64,000 nucleotides of DNA from Castellaniella sp041677825 (GTDB lineage: Bacteria > Pseudomonadota > Gammaproteobacteria > Burkholderiales > Burkholderiaceae_B): contig NZ_JBAYPG010000001.1 in assembly GCF_041677825.1 (NCBI RefSeq), positions 1 through 64,000 of the forward strand, read 5' to 3'. The notes below the pieces were generated by a model, which saw only the letters and a list, made by a program, of their open reading frames with translations, was not told the DNA's origin and did no database searches. The position numbers were made by a program, and so were the translations under genes. Within the stretch, counting starts at the first letter, position 1; every line of letters begins with the position of its first letter. Of the stretch, positions 40,325 to 49,543 are shown in pieces.

Positions 40325-40364
40325 GGCCCATGGCAAGCATTCAATGACACGAAGGGTGCACAAC

Positions 40365-41891
40365 ATGTCTGGTCATCCCAAATTCCTGGTTCTCAATCCT
40401 GTCGATGACGTGATGGTGGCGCTGCAGGCGCTGCAATCGGGTGAACAGGTCAACGGCGTCGATCTGCTCGATCCGGTGCCGTTTGGCCACAAGGTGGCCC
40501 TGCGCGCCGTGGCCAGGGGGCAGCCGGTCAAACGCTATGGGCAGATCATCGGCTTTGCCACGCAGGACATCGCAGCAGGCCAGCACGTGCACATGCACAA
40601 CCTCGAATTCCAGGAATTCGACAAGGATTTTCGGTTTTCTGCCGACTACCGGGCCACCACGATGGTGGACGAACCGGATACGTTCATGGGCATCGTGCGC
40701 CCCGACGGGCGGGTGGCCACGCGCAACTATATCGGTATCCTGACCTCGGTCAACTGCTCCGCGCGGGTGGCCCAGGCCGTGGCCGAATATTTTCGCCGCG
40801 ACCTGCGCCCCGAGGCACTGGCCGATTACCCCAATGTCGATGGGGTGGTGGCGCTCACGCACGGGGCGGGTTGCGGCATCGACGCCACTGGCAAGGGGCT
40901 CGAGGTACTGCAGCGCACTATTGCCGGCTACGTGCGCCATGCCAATTTTGCGGGTCTGCTCATCGTCGGCCTGGGCTGCGAAACCAACCAGATCTCGGCC
41001 CTGATGCAGGCGCAGGCGCTCGAAGAAAGTGCGCAACTGCGCACGTTCAACATCCAGGATGTGGGGGGCACCCCCAAGAGCATCGCCAGGGGCATCGAAC
41101 TGGTCAAGGGCATGCTGCCTGCGGCCAATCAGGTGCAGCGCAGCCGGGTACCGGTCAGCCATCTGAAGATTGGCCTGCAATGCGGGGGCTCGGACAGCTT
41201 CTCGGGCATCACGGCCAATCCCGTTCTGGGCGCTGCCGCTGACATCCTGGTGCGCAACGGCGGCACGGTCATTCTGGCCGAAACACCCGAAATCTATGGT
41301 GCCGAGCACTTGCTGACCTGCCGGGCGGTCACGCCCGAAGTAGGCCAGCAACTGGTCGATGTGTTCGCCTGGTGGGAAGACCTCTGCCAGCGCAACAATG
41401 CCTCGATGAACAACAACCCGTCGGCGGGGAACAAGAAAGGTGGCCTCACCACGGTTCTCGAAAAATCCCTGGGCGGGGTGTCCAAGGGGGGTACCACGGG
41501 GCTGATGGCAGTCTACGACTATGCCGAGCCCGTCGAAGCCCAGGGCCTGGTCTTCATGAATACACCAGGATACGATCCCATGTCGGCCACCGGCCAGCTG
41601 GCTGGCGGGGCCAACGTCATCTGTTTCACCACGGGCAGGGGGTCGGCGTTTGGCGCGGTGCCGGCACCGTCATTGAAGCTGGCTACCAACACAGCGCTCT
41701 GGAACCGCCAGCAGGACGACATGGATTTCAACTGCGGGCCCGTCGTCGATGAGGCCGCCGACATCCAGGTGCTCGGCCGGGCGTTCTACGACATGATCCT
41801 GCGCTGTGCCTCGGGTGAGCCTTCGAAGAGCGAACTCTACGGCTATGGCCAGAACGAGTTCGTGCCCTGGCAACCCGGCGTCATCTGCTGA
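40365..41891 (+). CDS. UxaA-family altronate/galactarate-type dehydratase
   Basis: A 508-residue protein. An N-terminal SAF-type domain (about residues 1-95) precedes the large UxaA/GarD domain with THGAGCGID, GLGCETNQ, CGGSDSFSGITANP and ETPEIYGAEHLLT, all conserved in iron-dependent sugar-acid dehydratases. Altronate, galactarate and other sugar acids are used by relatives; the substrate here is unknown. The ATG at 40365 is chosen for its GAAGGG site. A convergent FAH-family hydrolase gene may act in the same pathway. Confidence 0.87.
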   Translation: MSGHPKFLVLNPVDDVMVALQALQSGEQVNGVDLLDPVPFGHKVALRAVARGQPVKRYGQIIGFATQDIAAGQHVHMHNLEFQEFDKDFRFSADYRATTMVDEPDTFMGIVRPDGRVATRNYIGILTSVNCSARVAQAVAEYFRRDLRPEALADYPNVDGVVALTHGAGCGIDATGKGLEVLQRTIAGYVRHANFAGLLIVGLGCETNQISALMQAQALEESAQLRTFNIQDVGGTPKSIARGIELVKGMLPAANQVQRSRVPVSHLKIGLQCGGSDSFSGITANPVLGAAADILVRNGGTVILAETPEIYGAEHLLTCRAVTPEVGQQLVDVFAWWEDLCQRNNASMNNNPSAGNKKGGLTTVLEKSLGGVSKGGTTGLMAVYDYAEPVEAQGLVFMNTPGYDPMSATGQLAGGANVICFTTGRGSAFGAVPAPSLKLATNTALWNRQQDDMDFNCGPVVDEAADIQVLGRAFYDMILRCASGEPSKSELYGYGQNEFVPWQPGVIC

Positions 41892-41960
41892 TCGGGCCCG
41901 CACAGGCCGGGCCTGCAGAGATCGGATCCGTGCAGGCCGGGCCCGCACAGATCAGGCCTG
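41890..41960. repeat. 30-bp minisatellite at the convergent stops
   Basis: Two tandem 30-bp units (41890-41919 and 41920-41949) about 87 percent alike by eye, plus 11 bases of a third copy. The array starts within the dehydratase stop codon and runs into the last codons of the convergent hydrolase gene. Confidence 0.85.
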
Positions 41961-42794
41961 TACCGTGGTCTGCTGTTGCTCGCCCAGCCCTTCGATGCCC
42001 AGGCGCATGGTCTGCCCGGCGCGCAGGTACCTGGGGGGCTTCTGGCCCATGCCCACCCCCGGGGGCGTGCCCGTCGAGATGATGTCGCCGGGCTGCAGGC
42101 TCATGAACTGGCTCAGATAGCTGATCAGGTGCGGGATGTCGAAGACCATGGTTCTGGTTGAGCCATCCTGGAAGCGATGGCCATCGACCTCGAGCCACAT
42201 GTGCAGATTGCCCGGGTCTGCGATTTCGTCGCGGGTCACCAGCCAGGGGCCGATGGGGCCGAAGGTGTCGTTGCCCTTGCCTTTGGCCCATGAACCGCCG
42301 CGTTCGATCTGGAATTCGCGCTCGGACACGTCGTTGACCACGCAATAACCGGCAACGTGCTCCATGGCCCGGGCCTGGTCGATGTAGCGCCCCCCCTGGC
42401 CGATCACCACGCCCAGCTCGACTTCCCAGTCTGTCTTGCTGGAATTGCGCGGGATTTCCACGTTGTCGTTCGGGCCGCAGATCGCGCTGGTCCATTTGGC
42501 AAACAGAATCGGCTCCTTCGGAATGTCGGCACCGGTTTCGGCCGCGTGGTCGGCGTAGTTCAGGCCGATGCAGACGAACTTGCCAACCTGCCCGACACAG
42601 GGCCCGATGCGTGGCGAGCCTTCGATCAGGGGCAGGGTATCGGGGTTCAGTGCCCGCAGCCTGTCGAGCCCGGCTGGCGTCAGGACTTCACCCGCAACGT
42701 CGCTGATCACAGCGGACAGGTCGCGCATGCGCCCCTGCGCATCGAGCATGGCGGGTTTTTCCTGGCCCTTGGGGCCGACTCTGAGCAGTTTCAT
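41952..42794 (-). CDS. Fumarylacetoacetate hydrolase family protein
   Basis: A 280-residue FAH-superfamily enzyme. The metal site can be proposed in FAKWTSAI, DWEVELGVVIG and VNDVSEREFQ, with GDIISTGTPPGVGMG at the C-terminus. Members include ureidoglycolate lyase and 2,4-diketo-3-deoxy sugar-acid hydrolases. Its position opposite a sugar-acid dehydratase suggests the latter, but this is inference. AAGGAA precedes the ATG at 42794. Confidence 0.87.
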   Translation of the reverse strand: MKLLRVGPKGQEKPAMLDAQGRMRDLSAVISDVAGEVLTPAGLDRLRALNPDTLPLIEGSPRIGPCVGQVGKFVCIGLNYADHAAETGADIPKEPILFAKWTSAICGPNDNVEIPRNSSKTDWEVELGVVIGQGGRYIDQARAMEHVAGYCVVNDVSEREFQIERGGSWAKGKGNDTFGPIGPWLVTRDEIADPGNLHMWLEVDGHRFQDGSTRTMVFDIPHLISYLSQFMSLQPGDIISTGTPPGVGMGQKPPRYLRAGQTMRLGIEGLGEQQQTTVQA

Positions 42795-43007
42795 GTGGCG
42801 GTTCCTTCTTCTATGGATGGGGTCTGCACAGGCCCATGTCAGCCCACGCATCGACGGTTGGCCCACTGGATTGCGGGCATAGCGAGTTCATCGCCTTATG
42901 ATACACGCTCGCATCTGCCTTGATGGCGGACTCATGATTGCGTGCCGGCGCTGGGGTCGCCGGGGTTCGCAGGGTAGTGATTTGTACCGCGGGCTCGTGC
43001 GCCGCAC

Positions 43008-43313
43008 TCAGAACGGGACGTCGTCGTCATCATCCGCCGCCGCGCCATCCTGCGGGGCGCCTTCCTGGGGGGCGCCATGCTGCGCGGCGGCCGAGGTGCC
43101 CGGTGTGTCGGGCAAATCCGGATCTTCAAGGGCTTTTTCGAGGGCTTTTTCCACGGCCTCGATACGTGCCTTGCAGATCTTGTAGGCCTGCACGGATTCG
43201 TTGACGATGTCGAGCAGTTCGTCGATGTTCGGTTCTTCCTGCCTGCGCAGGGCGTCGGCATGGCGTTGCAGGATCTCGTAGGCTGTCCTGAAGCTGTCTG
43301 GGGTATCGTCCAT
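43008..43313 (-). CDS. xseB: Exodeoxyribonuclease VII small subunit-like protein
   Basis: A 101-residue protein. The first 60 residues form the XseB-like helical hairpin (ELLDIVNESVQAYKICKARI), but the match to canonical XseB is loose. An acidic, low-complexity tail follows, ending in DDDDDVPF, a shape like the single-strand-binding-protein tail. It starts 6 bases after the xseA stop, which supports the pairing. A TTG start at 43322 would overlap xseA. The role is inferred from homology-like pattern and position. Confidence 0.75.
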   Translation of the reverse strand: MDDTPDSFRTAYEILQRHADALRRQEEPNIDELLDIVNESVQAYKICKARIEAVEKALEKALEDPDLPDTPGTSAAAQHGAPQEGAPQDGAAADDDDDVPF

Positions 43314-43318
43314 GGGTA

Positions 43319-44899
43319 TCAAACAGGTTTGACGGGCAGGGTGCCGTCTTTGAATTGAAGATTCAGCGCGGGCTCGTGGCGTGCATCGCTCAGGCGCATA
43401 ACGGGCGTACCGCGCGCCGAACGCACGATGGCAAAGCCGCGTGTGAGCGTCTTCTCGGGGCCCTGGCCGAGAATCTCGCGCAGCAGCCCCTGGCTGCGTA
43501 CGTGGGCCAGACGCAGCAGCGCCTGCACCCGTTCCTGACTGTGCAGCAGCAGCACCGGGGTGCTCTGACGGGCCAGGGCCAGGTGGCGCTGGGCATCATG
43601 CCCGGTTTCCCCCAGCAGGCTTTGTGTGCGAATGCGGGCCGATTGCACTGTCTTGGCTGCTTCGTGATTCACGCGCAATGACAGATGATTGCAGCGACTG
43701 GCGGCCTGGTGCACCTGGCGGTGGGCGTCTGCGCGGATCTGCACCATGTTCTGCACAAGCCGGGCACCCAGCCGGTGGGCAAGGGCGTTGGCGAGCTGGA
43801 AAACACCGGCCATGGCTGCCATGATTTCATCGGTGCGCTGGCGGATCCGCTGCTCGATGCCGGCGATGACCTTGCTTGGGGTGTCGAAGCGGGTGTGGGC
43901 CACCTCATCGAGCAGGACCCGGTCGCGCTCGTGGCCGATACCCGTGAGTACCGGGATCGGCAGCATGCAGACGCTGCGCACCAGCGCGTAATCGTCCAGC
44001 CAGGCCAGGTCGCCCGCGGCACCACCGCCGCGAATGATGACCACCGCATCCGGCGGCGTATCGAGGCGCTGCAGCGTTTCTTCGAGGGCCTTCACGATAC
44101 CGACAGCAGCCCCTTCCCCCTGGAAACGGCTGGTGGCATAGACGAAGCGGCAGATGCCAAAAGCCTCGAGCCGCTGGGCTTCGGCGCGAAAATCCCCCAG
44201 CCCCGCGCCCTGTTCCGGCGCCACGACCAGCACCAGGCGGTAGTCCCAGGGCGCCTGTAGCTGGCGATTGCGTTCAAACAGGCCCTCGCGTTGCAGCCGC
44301 GCGCGGATCTCGCGTCGGCGGGCTTCGAGCTGGCCCAGCGTATATTGGGCATCGATGGCCTCGACCAGCAGGCTGAAGCCGTACTGCATGTGGAATTCGG
44401 GCCGCACCCGGACCAGCAGCTTGATCCCCGCCTGTACCTTCACGCCCGAAAGGCGCTCGAATTCCGGCAGGATCCGGCCAGCCGCGGATTGCCACAGGAT
44501 GGCGCGTGCGCTGGCGATGGGCTGGCCCGTGTCGTCGCGCTCGGACACCTCGAGATAGACGTGGCCGCGTACCTTGATGTCCACTACTTCGACGAGGGTC
44601 CAGACCCCTTGCGGGTCGCAGGCCTGGGCGATGGCCATGGACACGCTGCGCAACAGCTGGGATAGCGGGATGCCCGGCGCAGAGGGATCGCCGGGGTTTG
44701 TGGACACCGGATCCGCCCCAGCCGGTGCATCAGGCACTCGCGTCGCCAGCATGTCATCGGCCGGCAGCCAGGCCGCGAAAATTGTCAGATCGCTGTCGCC
44801 CTGGACATACCAGCGTTTCTGTTCCCAATCGAAGCGGGCGCCCAGCCGCTTGGCCTGGTCTTTTTCCTTGAAGGGGACATTCAGATAGTGACGTGACAT
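43319..44899 (-). CDS. xseA: Exodeoxyribonuclease VII large subunit with N-terminal DUF5710-like domain
   Basis: A 526-residue protein, longer than the 456 of E. coli XseA. Residues 1-45 (YLNVPFKEKDQAKRLGARFDW...) match the DUF5710 pattern seen in primases and polyvalent proteins of mobile elements. After a Pro/Asp-rich linker come the OB-fold (about 75-180), the catalytic XseA core with IIRGGGAAGDL (R290) and GIGHERDRVLLDEVAHTRFDTPS, and a long helical region. ExoVII degrades single-stranded DNA from both ends. The core motifs differ from the usual GHETD and RAPTP. The ATG at 44899 starts the DUF5710 region. Confidence 0.85.
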   Translation of the reverse strand: MSRHYLNVPFKEKDQAKRLGARFDWEQKRWYVQGDSDLTIFAAWLPADDMLATRVPDAPAGADPVSTNPGDPSAPGIPLSQLLRSVSMAIAQACDPQGVWTLVEVVDIKVRGHVYLEVSERDDTGQPIASARAILWQSAAGRILPEFERLSGVKVQAGIKLLVRVRPEFHMQYGFSLLVEAIDAQYTLGQLEARRREIRARLQREGLFERNRQLQAPWDYRLVLVVAPEQGAGLGDFRAEAQRLEAFGICRFVYATSRFQGEGAAVGIVKALEETLQRLDTPPDAVVIIRGGGAAGDLAWLDDYALVRSVCMLPIPVLTGIGHERDRVLLDEVAHTRFDTPSKVIAGIEQRIRQRTDEIMAAMAGVFQLANALAHRLGARLVQNMVQIRADAHRQVHQAASRCNHLSLRVNHEAAKTVQSARIRTQSLLGETGHDAQRHLALARQSTPVLLLHSQERVQALLRLAHVRSQGLLREILGQGPEKTLTRGFAIVRSARGTPVMRLSDARHEPALNLQFKDGTLPVKPV

Positions 44900-45024
44900 G
44901 ACGGATTCGAGAGCGGATCGGCAGCGCAAGAGTGCGGCTTGCATCTGGCACGAAGTTCGGCGAAGCTTTATCTTTTTAGCACATGCGGCCCGGCACCCGG
45001 GCCCGAGCCAGGAGCAAACCGTTC

Positions 45025-46128
45025 ATGAGCAGCCAATTGTTTTCGCCTTTGACGTTGGGTCGACAGACCTTGTCCAACCGGATCGTGGTGTCACCCATGT
45101 GCCAGTACTCGGCCCATGATGGCTGCGCGAGCCAATGGCAGCTCAAGCATCTCGCCACTTTGGCGGGCTCGGGGGCCGGGCTGGTGCTCATCGAGGCCAC
45201 TGGCGTACTTCGTTCGGGCCGTATCACGCATGGCTGCCTGGGGCTGTATTCGGATGACAATGAACTGGCGCTGGGGCAGGTGCTGGCCTTTTGCCGCCAG
45301 GCGGGCGCGGCTCATTTTGGCATACAGCTCAACTATGCCGGGCGCAAGGGGTCCTCGCAAGTACCGTGGCTGGGCGGCAAGCCGCTTACCGCCGCCGAGG
45401 ATGCCTGGCCGACGCTGTCCTCGTCGGATACCCCCGATGGCCGCTCGCGGGCCTGCACGCATGAAGATCTGGCGCATATCAAGCAGGCTTTCGTGGCGGC
45501 CGCGCAGCGCGCCGTGCGGCTGGGCATCGACGTCATCGAACTGCACGGCGCACATGGCTATCTGCTGCACCAGTTCCTCTCGCCGCTGGCGAACCGGCGC
45601 ACCGACGACTATGGCGGCTCGCTCGACAGGCGCATGCGTTATCCGCTCGAAGTGTTCGAGGCGGTGCGCAAGGCGATCCCCGCATCGGTCACGCTCGGGC
45701 TGCGCCTCTCGGCGACAGACTGGCTGCCCGACGGCCTGACACTGGAAGAATCCACGGTCTTCGTGCAGGCGCTCGAGGCCCTGGGCTGCGATTTCGTGGA
45801 TATCTCCAGCGGCGGCATCGCACCGGCCGAGATACCGCTGGAGCCCGGCTATCAGGTGCATCTGGCCAGCCATATCAAGGCCGCGGTCAGCATGCCGGTG
45901 ATTGCCGTGGGCCTGATCCTCACGGCCGAACAGGCCGAAGCGATCGTGGCGCGCGGGCAGGCGGACGCCGTGGCCCTGGGCCGGGCCTTTCTGCACAATC
46001 CGCACTGGGCCTACCAGGCGGCGCTCGATCTGGGCGCAGTGGCGCAGCATCCCGTACAGTATGAGCGTGTCAATCCGGCCAAGTGGGCCGGTGGTCTCGT
46101 GCCAGCCGTCTCGCCTGCGGCCCGATAG
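45025..46128 (+). CDS. NADH:flavin oxidoreductase, YqjM-type old yellow enzyme
   Basis: A 367-residue FMN-dependent ene-reductase barrel. The YqjM-class cysteine is C26 (SPMCQYSA); IQLNYAGRKGS and the ELHGAHGYLLHQFLSP helix bind flavin and substrate. It probably reduces activated C=C bonds of xenobiotics or stress products. AGGAG lies at 45010-45014. It is divergent from xseA. Confidence 0.92.
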   Translation: MSSQLFSPLTLGRQTLSNRIVVSPMCQYSAHDGCASQWQLKHLATLAGSGAGLVLIEATGVLRSGRITHGCLGLYSDDNELALGQVLAFCRQAGAAHFGIQLNYAGRKGSSQVPWLGGKPLTAAEDAWPTLSSSDTPDGRSRACTHEDLAHIKQAFVAAAQRAVRLGIDVIELHGAHGYLLHQFLSPLANRRTDDYGGSLDRRMRYPLEVFEAVRKAIPASVTLGLRLSATDWLPDGLTLEESTVFVQALEALGCDFVDISSGGIAPAEIPLEPGYQVHLASHIKAAVSMPVIAVGLILTAEQAEAIVARGQADAVALGRAFLHNPHWAYQAALDLGAVAQHPVQYERVNPAKWAGGLVPAVSPAAR

Positions 46129-46179
46129 ACCGGCCTCCGGCGCGCCAGGCAACGGCACGCCGATCAGCAGGTCGCTCAG

Positions 46180-46232
46180 CAGCAGATCAGCAGCAGATCA
46201 GCAGCAGGTCAGGCAGCAGGTCAGGCAGCAGG
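46180..46232. repeat. 11/12-bp minisatellite before ftrA
   Basis: CAGCAGATCAG twice, then CAGCAGGTCAGG twice and a partial unit. The 325-bp gap between 46128 and 46454 otherwise holds only a Fur box and promoter-like sequence; no gene is seen. Confidence 0.85.
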
Positions 46233-46361
46233 CTGCTCGTCAGATCGTCTTCCGGAAGGCAGGTGCGAGTTCGGGGTTCTGCTGCGTCTGCGCAACACCG
46301 CTGGGGTTTCGCGCAGAGCCGTCATTGCGGATGCGGATTATTTTCATTGCGCAGGCTGTTC

Positions 46362-46380
46362 GAGAATGGTTATCATTCTC
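46362..46380. promoter_or_regulatory. Fur box upstream of ftrA
   Basis: GAGAATGGTTATCATTCTC is a near-perfect palindrome and agrees with the 19-bp Fur consensus at 15 positions. It lies 74 bases before the ftrA start, so ftrA-ftrD should be induced under iron limitation. Confidence 0.82.
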
Positions 46381-46453
46381 GAAGTTTGGTCCGGGTATGC
46401 CGATATCGACCCGGACCGTCCCCTGAATCATGTCCTGCCCGGAGTCGATACGC

Positions 46454-46990
46454 ATGTCCCTCAAAATATTCGCGGCGTGTGCCGCTCTGGCCCTGGTCAG
46501 CCCGGCCTGGGCCGCTGAATACCCGATCGGTGAGCCGGTACAGATCCATGGCCTGGAGGTGGCCGCCGTGTATCTGCAGCCGGTCGAAATGGAGCCCGAC
46601 AACATGATGCGCGCGGCGCAGGATTCGGACATTCACCTCGAGGCCGATATCCACGCCACGGCCGACAACCCGAACGGCCTGCCGGAAGGCAGCTGGGCCC
46701 CGTATCTGAACGTCCAGTACCGTCTGCAGAAGCAGGGCAGTGACCGGATCGTCGAAGGCGACCTGATGCCGATGGTGGCCAACGATGGCCCGCACTATGG
46801 CGATAACGTGAAACTTGAAGGGCCGGGAAAATACCACCTCACGCTGATGATCGGTTCGCCGGATACCATGGATGGTCATGCATTTGGGCGGCACGTCGAC
46901 AAAGAGACCGGTGTGGCACCGTGGTTCGAAGCCTTCGAGGTCGAACGCGATTTTGTCTTTGCCGGCACCGGCAAGAAGGGCGGCTACTGA
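46454..46990 (+). CDS. ftrA: P19/FtrA-family periplasmic iron-binding protein
   Basis: A 178-residue protein. A signal peptide (residues 1-20, ending AWA) precedes the P19 fold (PF10634), with DNPNGLPEGSWAPYLNVQYRL and the metal-binding Met/His residues (MEPDNMM, DGPHYGDN). P19/FtrA proteins bind copper and iron and feed a ferrous-iron importer. The ATG at 46454 follows GGAG by nine bases. The FTR1 permease and cupredoxin normally encoded beside it are missing here. Expression is probably Fur-controlled. Confidence 0.9.
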   Translation: MSLKIFAACAALALVSPAWAAEYPIGEPVQIHGLEVAAVYLQPVEMEPDNMMRAAQDSDIHLEADIHATADNPNGLPEGSWAPYLNVQYRLQKQGSDRIVEGDLMPMVANDGPHYGDNVKLEGPGKYHLTLMIGSPDTMDGHAFGRHVDKETGVAPWFEAFEVERDFVFAGTGKKGGY

Positions 46991-47062
46991 AGGCGCAGTT
47001 ACCGAAGGTACGCTGACTGGCATCGGGTTCCCGGTATCGTTCAGGCCGCGGCTCGCGAGATC

Positions 47063-48478
47063 ATGGTGGCAGCATCCGCATTTCGTGCACGCGTCGCCCG
47101 GGCGGGCGACTTCCTGCGCGACCATCAGCAGGCCATTCGCCGCCTGCAGTGGACCATCGTGGGCGTTTACCTGGCGCTGCTGCTGATCCCCGTGTTCCTG
47201 CCTCTGCCAGGGCGTACGGCCACTGTTTTCAGCCATTTCACGGTGCTGGCCCAGTTTGCGTTCTGGGGGCTCTGGTGGCCGTTCGTGCTCATCTCCATTC
47301 CGCTGTTCGGCCGGGCCTGGTGCGGTCTGTTCTGCCCTGAAGGTACGCTCACCGAATGGGCCAGCCGCCATGGCCGGGGCGGGGCAATCCCGCGCTGGAT
47401 GCGCTGGGGCGGCTGGCCGTTCGTGGCCTTCAGCCTGACCACGATCTATGGGCAGTTGATCAGCGTGTATCAGTATCCATGGGCGGTGGCGGCCATCCTG
47501 GGCGGGTCCACCGTAGCGGCCATGGGGGTGGGCTGGCTCTATGGCAAGAACAAGCGCGTCTGGTGCCGGTATCTATGCCCTGTGAGCGGGGTGTTCAGCC
47601 TGCTGGCCAAGCTGTCGCCGTGGTATTACCGGGTGGATGCGGCCGCGTGGCGTGCGCCGCAGAGGCGCACCGAGTCCATCAATTGCGCGCCGCTGTTGCC
47701 GCTGCGGACCATGCAGGGCGCCGCCGATTGCCACATGTGCGGGCGCTGCAGCGACTATCGGGGGGCGATCACATTGACACCGCGTTCACCCGAAGCCGAA
47801 ATCGTGCATGTATCGGGTGGCAATGCCTGGCAGAGCGCCCTGATCGTGCTGGGCTTGATGGGCCTGGCACCGGGGGCCTTCCTGTGGAGCGCGAGCCCGT
47901 GGTATGTGACGCTCAAGCAGGCCCTGGCCACATGGCTGGTCGAGGCGGATGTGTACTGGCCGCTGGCCGACAGCGCGCCCTGGTTCATCCTCACGCATTA
48001 TCCACAGGTGAACGACAGTTTCAGCTGGCTGGATGGTGCCGTCATTCTGCTGTTCATCCTGGCCACTGCGGTCGTGGTCGGCGGCAGCGTGTTTGCAGGG
48101 CTATGGCTGGCCGATCGCAGCCTGCCCCATCTGCAGCGGCCCGGGGTGCGCGATTCTTCAGGCGCGTTGTTGCGCAGTTCGCTGGCCGGTGTTCACATGC
48201 TCGCGCAAGGACTGATACCGGCCGCGGGTATCGGTGTATTCCTGGGTCTGTCAGCGACGACGCTCAGCCTGCTGCAACATGAGGGCCTGGCCACGGGCTG
48301 GGCCAACCCCTTGCGTTTCTCGCTGCTGGCACTGGCCCTGCTGTGGAGCCTGCGCTTTCAGTGGCGGCTGGCCGGCCTGCGCACGCCGAGTCACAGGCGG
48401 CGGGCAGCGGCCGTAGCCGCCGTTGCCCTGGGGTTGTTGCCTTTTGCCTGGGTCTGGCTGCTGCTGTTCCTGCATTGA
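47063..48478 (+). CDS. ftrD: FtrD-like polyferredoxin membrane protein
   Basis: A 471-residue membrane protein related to FtrD, NosR and CcoG. Cysteine motifs are C87-x3-C91P (WCGLFCPEG), C168-x3-C172P (WCRYLCPVSG), then C208 and C223-x2-C226-x2-C229, enough for electron-carrying Fe-S centres. At least seven helices are predicted. In Bordetella FtrABCD, FtrD is thought to supply or accept electrons in iron transport. It follows ftrA by 72 bases and probably belongs to the same Fur-regulated unit. Confidence 0.88.
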   Translation: MVAASAFRARVARAGDFLRDHQQAIRRLQWTIVGVYLALLLIPVFLPLPGRTATVFSHFTVLAQFAFWGLWWPFVLISIPLFGRAWCGLFCPEGTLTEWASRHGRGGAIPRWMRWGGWPFVAFSLTTIYGQLISVYQYPWAVAAILGGSTVAAMGVGWLYGKNKRVWCRYLCPVSGVFSLLAKLSPWYYRVDAAAWRAPQRRTESINCAPLLPLRTMQGAADCHMCGRCSDYRGAITLTPRSPEAEIVHVSGGNAWQSALIVLGLMGLAPGAFLWSASPWYVTLKQALATWLVEADVYWPLADSAPWFILTHYPQVNDSFSWLDGAVILLFILATAVVVGGSVFAGLWLADRSLPHLQRPGVRDSSGALLRSSLAGVHMLAQGLIPAAGIGVFLGLSATTLSLLQHEGLATGWANPLRFSLLALALLWSLRFQWRLAGLRTPSHRRRAAAVAAVALGLLPFAWVWLLLFLH

Positions 48479-48584
48479 GCCCGGGTGAGGGGCGCGGGGG
48501 CACGATGATGTCCGAGGTGATGCGCAGGGCAGCGGACTGGCCTGTTGCCGCATCGATTGCCCTGCGGCAGGGCCACACGGTCGG

Positions 48585-49283
48585 TCAGCCGTGCGCCAGC
48601 GCCGCATCCGCGGCAGCCAGGGCATGCAGTTCGGTCGTGTCGAACAGGGGAACACTGGCGTCTTCGGCCTTCACCAGCAAGGAAATTTCAGTGCACCCCA
48701 GGATGATGCCCTGGGCACCCCGTTTGATCAGATTGTGCATGATGCGCCGGTACGCTTCGCGTGAGGCCTTGTGGATCTGGCCCAGGCACAGTTCATCGTA
48801 GATGATGCGATGCACCACAGCCCGTTCGCCGGCGTCCGGCACGAGCACTTCGATGCCATGCCGGGACGCCAGCCGATCACGGTAGAAGGCCTGTTCCATG
48901 GTGAAGGCTGTGCCCAGCAGGCCCACCCGTGCCACGCCAGCCTGGCGGATGGCATGGGCCGTAGGGTCGGCAATGTGCAGCAGCGGCCGGGTGATGGCCG
49001 CCTCGATGGTGGATGCCACCTTGTGCATGGTGTTGGTGCACAGGACCAGCAGATCTGCACCAGCGCGCTCGAGATTGCAGGCCGCCCCGGCCAGGATCTG
49101 GCCCGCGGCCGACCAGTCGCCGCGGTGCTGGAGCACCTCGATGTCGGCAAAATCCACGCTCCAGAGCAGGATGCGGGCCGAATGCAAGCCACCCAGACGG
49201 TCGTTCACGGCCCTGTTGATGATCTGGTAATACGGCACGGTGGATTCCCAACTCATCCCGCCCAGCAAACCAATCGTTTTCAT
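48585..49283 (-). CDS. Aspartate/glutamate racemase-family protein
   Basis: A 232-residue Asp/Glu racemase superfamily enzyme (YgeA-like). Both catalytic cysteines are present: C82 (LVLCTNTMHK) and C197 (ILGCTEI), supporting cofactor-free racemisation. MKTIGLLGGMSWEST is the usual start; MDHT-MKTIG four residues earlier is possible. A broad-specificity amino-acid racemase role is likely. It is divergent from the GGDEF-EAL gene. Confidence 0.9.
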   Translation of the reverse strand: MKTIGLLGGMSWESTVPYYQIINRAVNDRLGGLHSARILLWSVDFADIEVLQHRGDWSAAGQILAGAACNLERAGADLLVLCTNTMHKVASTIEAAITRPLLHIADPTAHAIRQAGVARVGLLGTAFTMEQAFYRDRLASRHGIEVLVPDAGERAVVHRIIYDELCLGQIHKASREAYRRIMHNLIKRGAQGIILGCTEISLLVKAEDASVPLFDTTELHALAAADAALAHG

Positions 49284-49543
49284 GGTGTGATCCATATTGG
49301 CTGGTGCGCGCCGACCGTACCGCTGAACCTGGCCAATGCAGCACACCAGAATTGTAAGCATGATAGCGTTATTTTCGGGCGACTGTCGGGCCTGTTCCTT
49401 TGACATGAGTCAACCCCGACCGAAGTGACGTGGGGCCCGGCATTGACCGGACGCGCTGCAGATTTCTAAAATCTTCAAGTATTCCCTGGCATTCAAGGTC
49501 GATGTGCCGGCCAAGGGCCCAAACTGACCAGAAGAAGGGTGTC

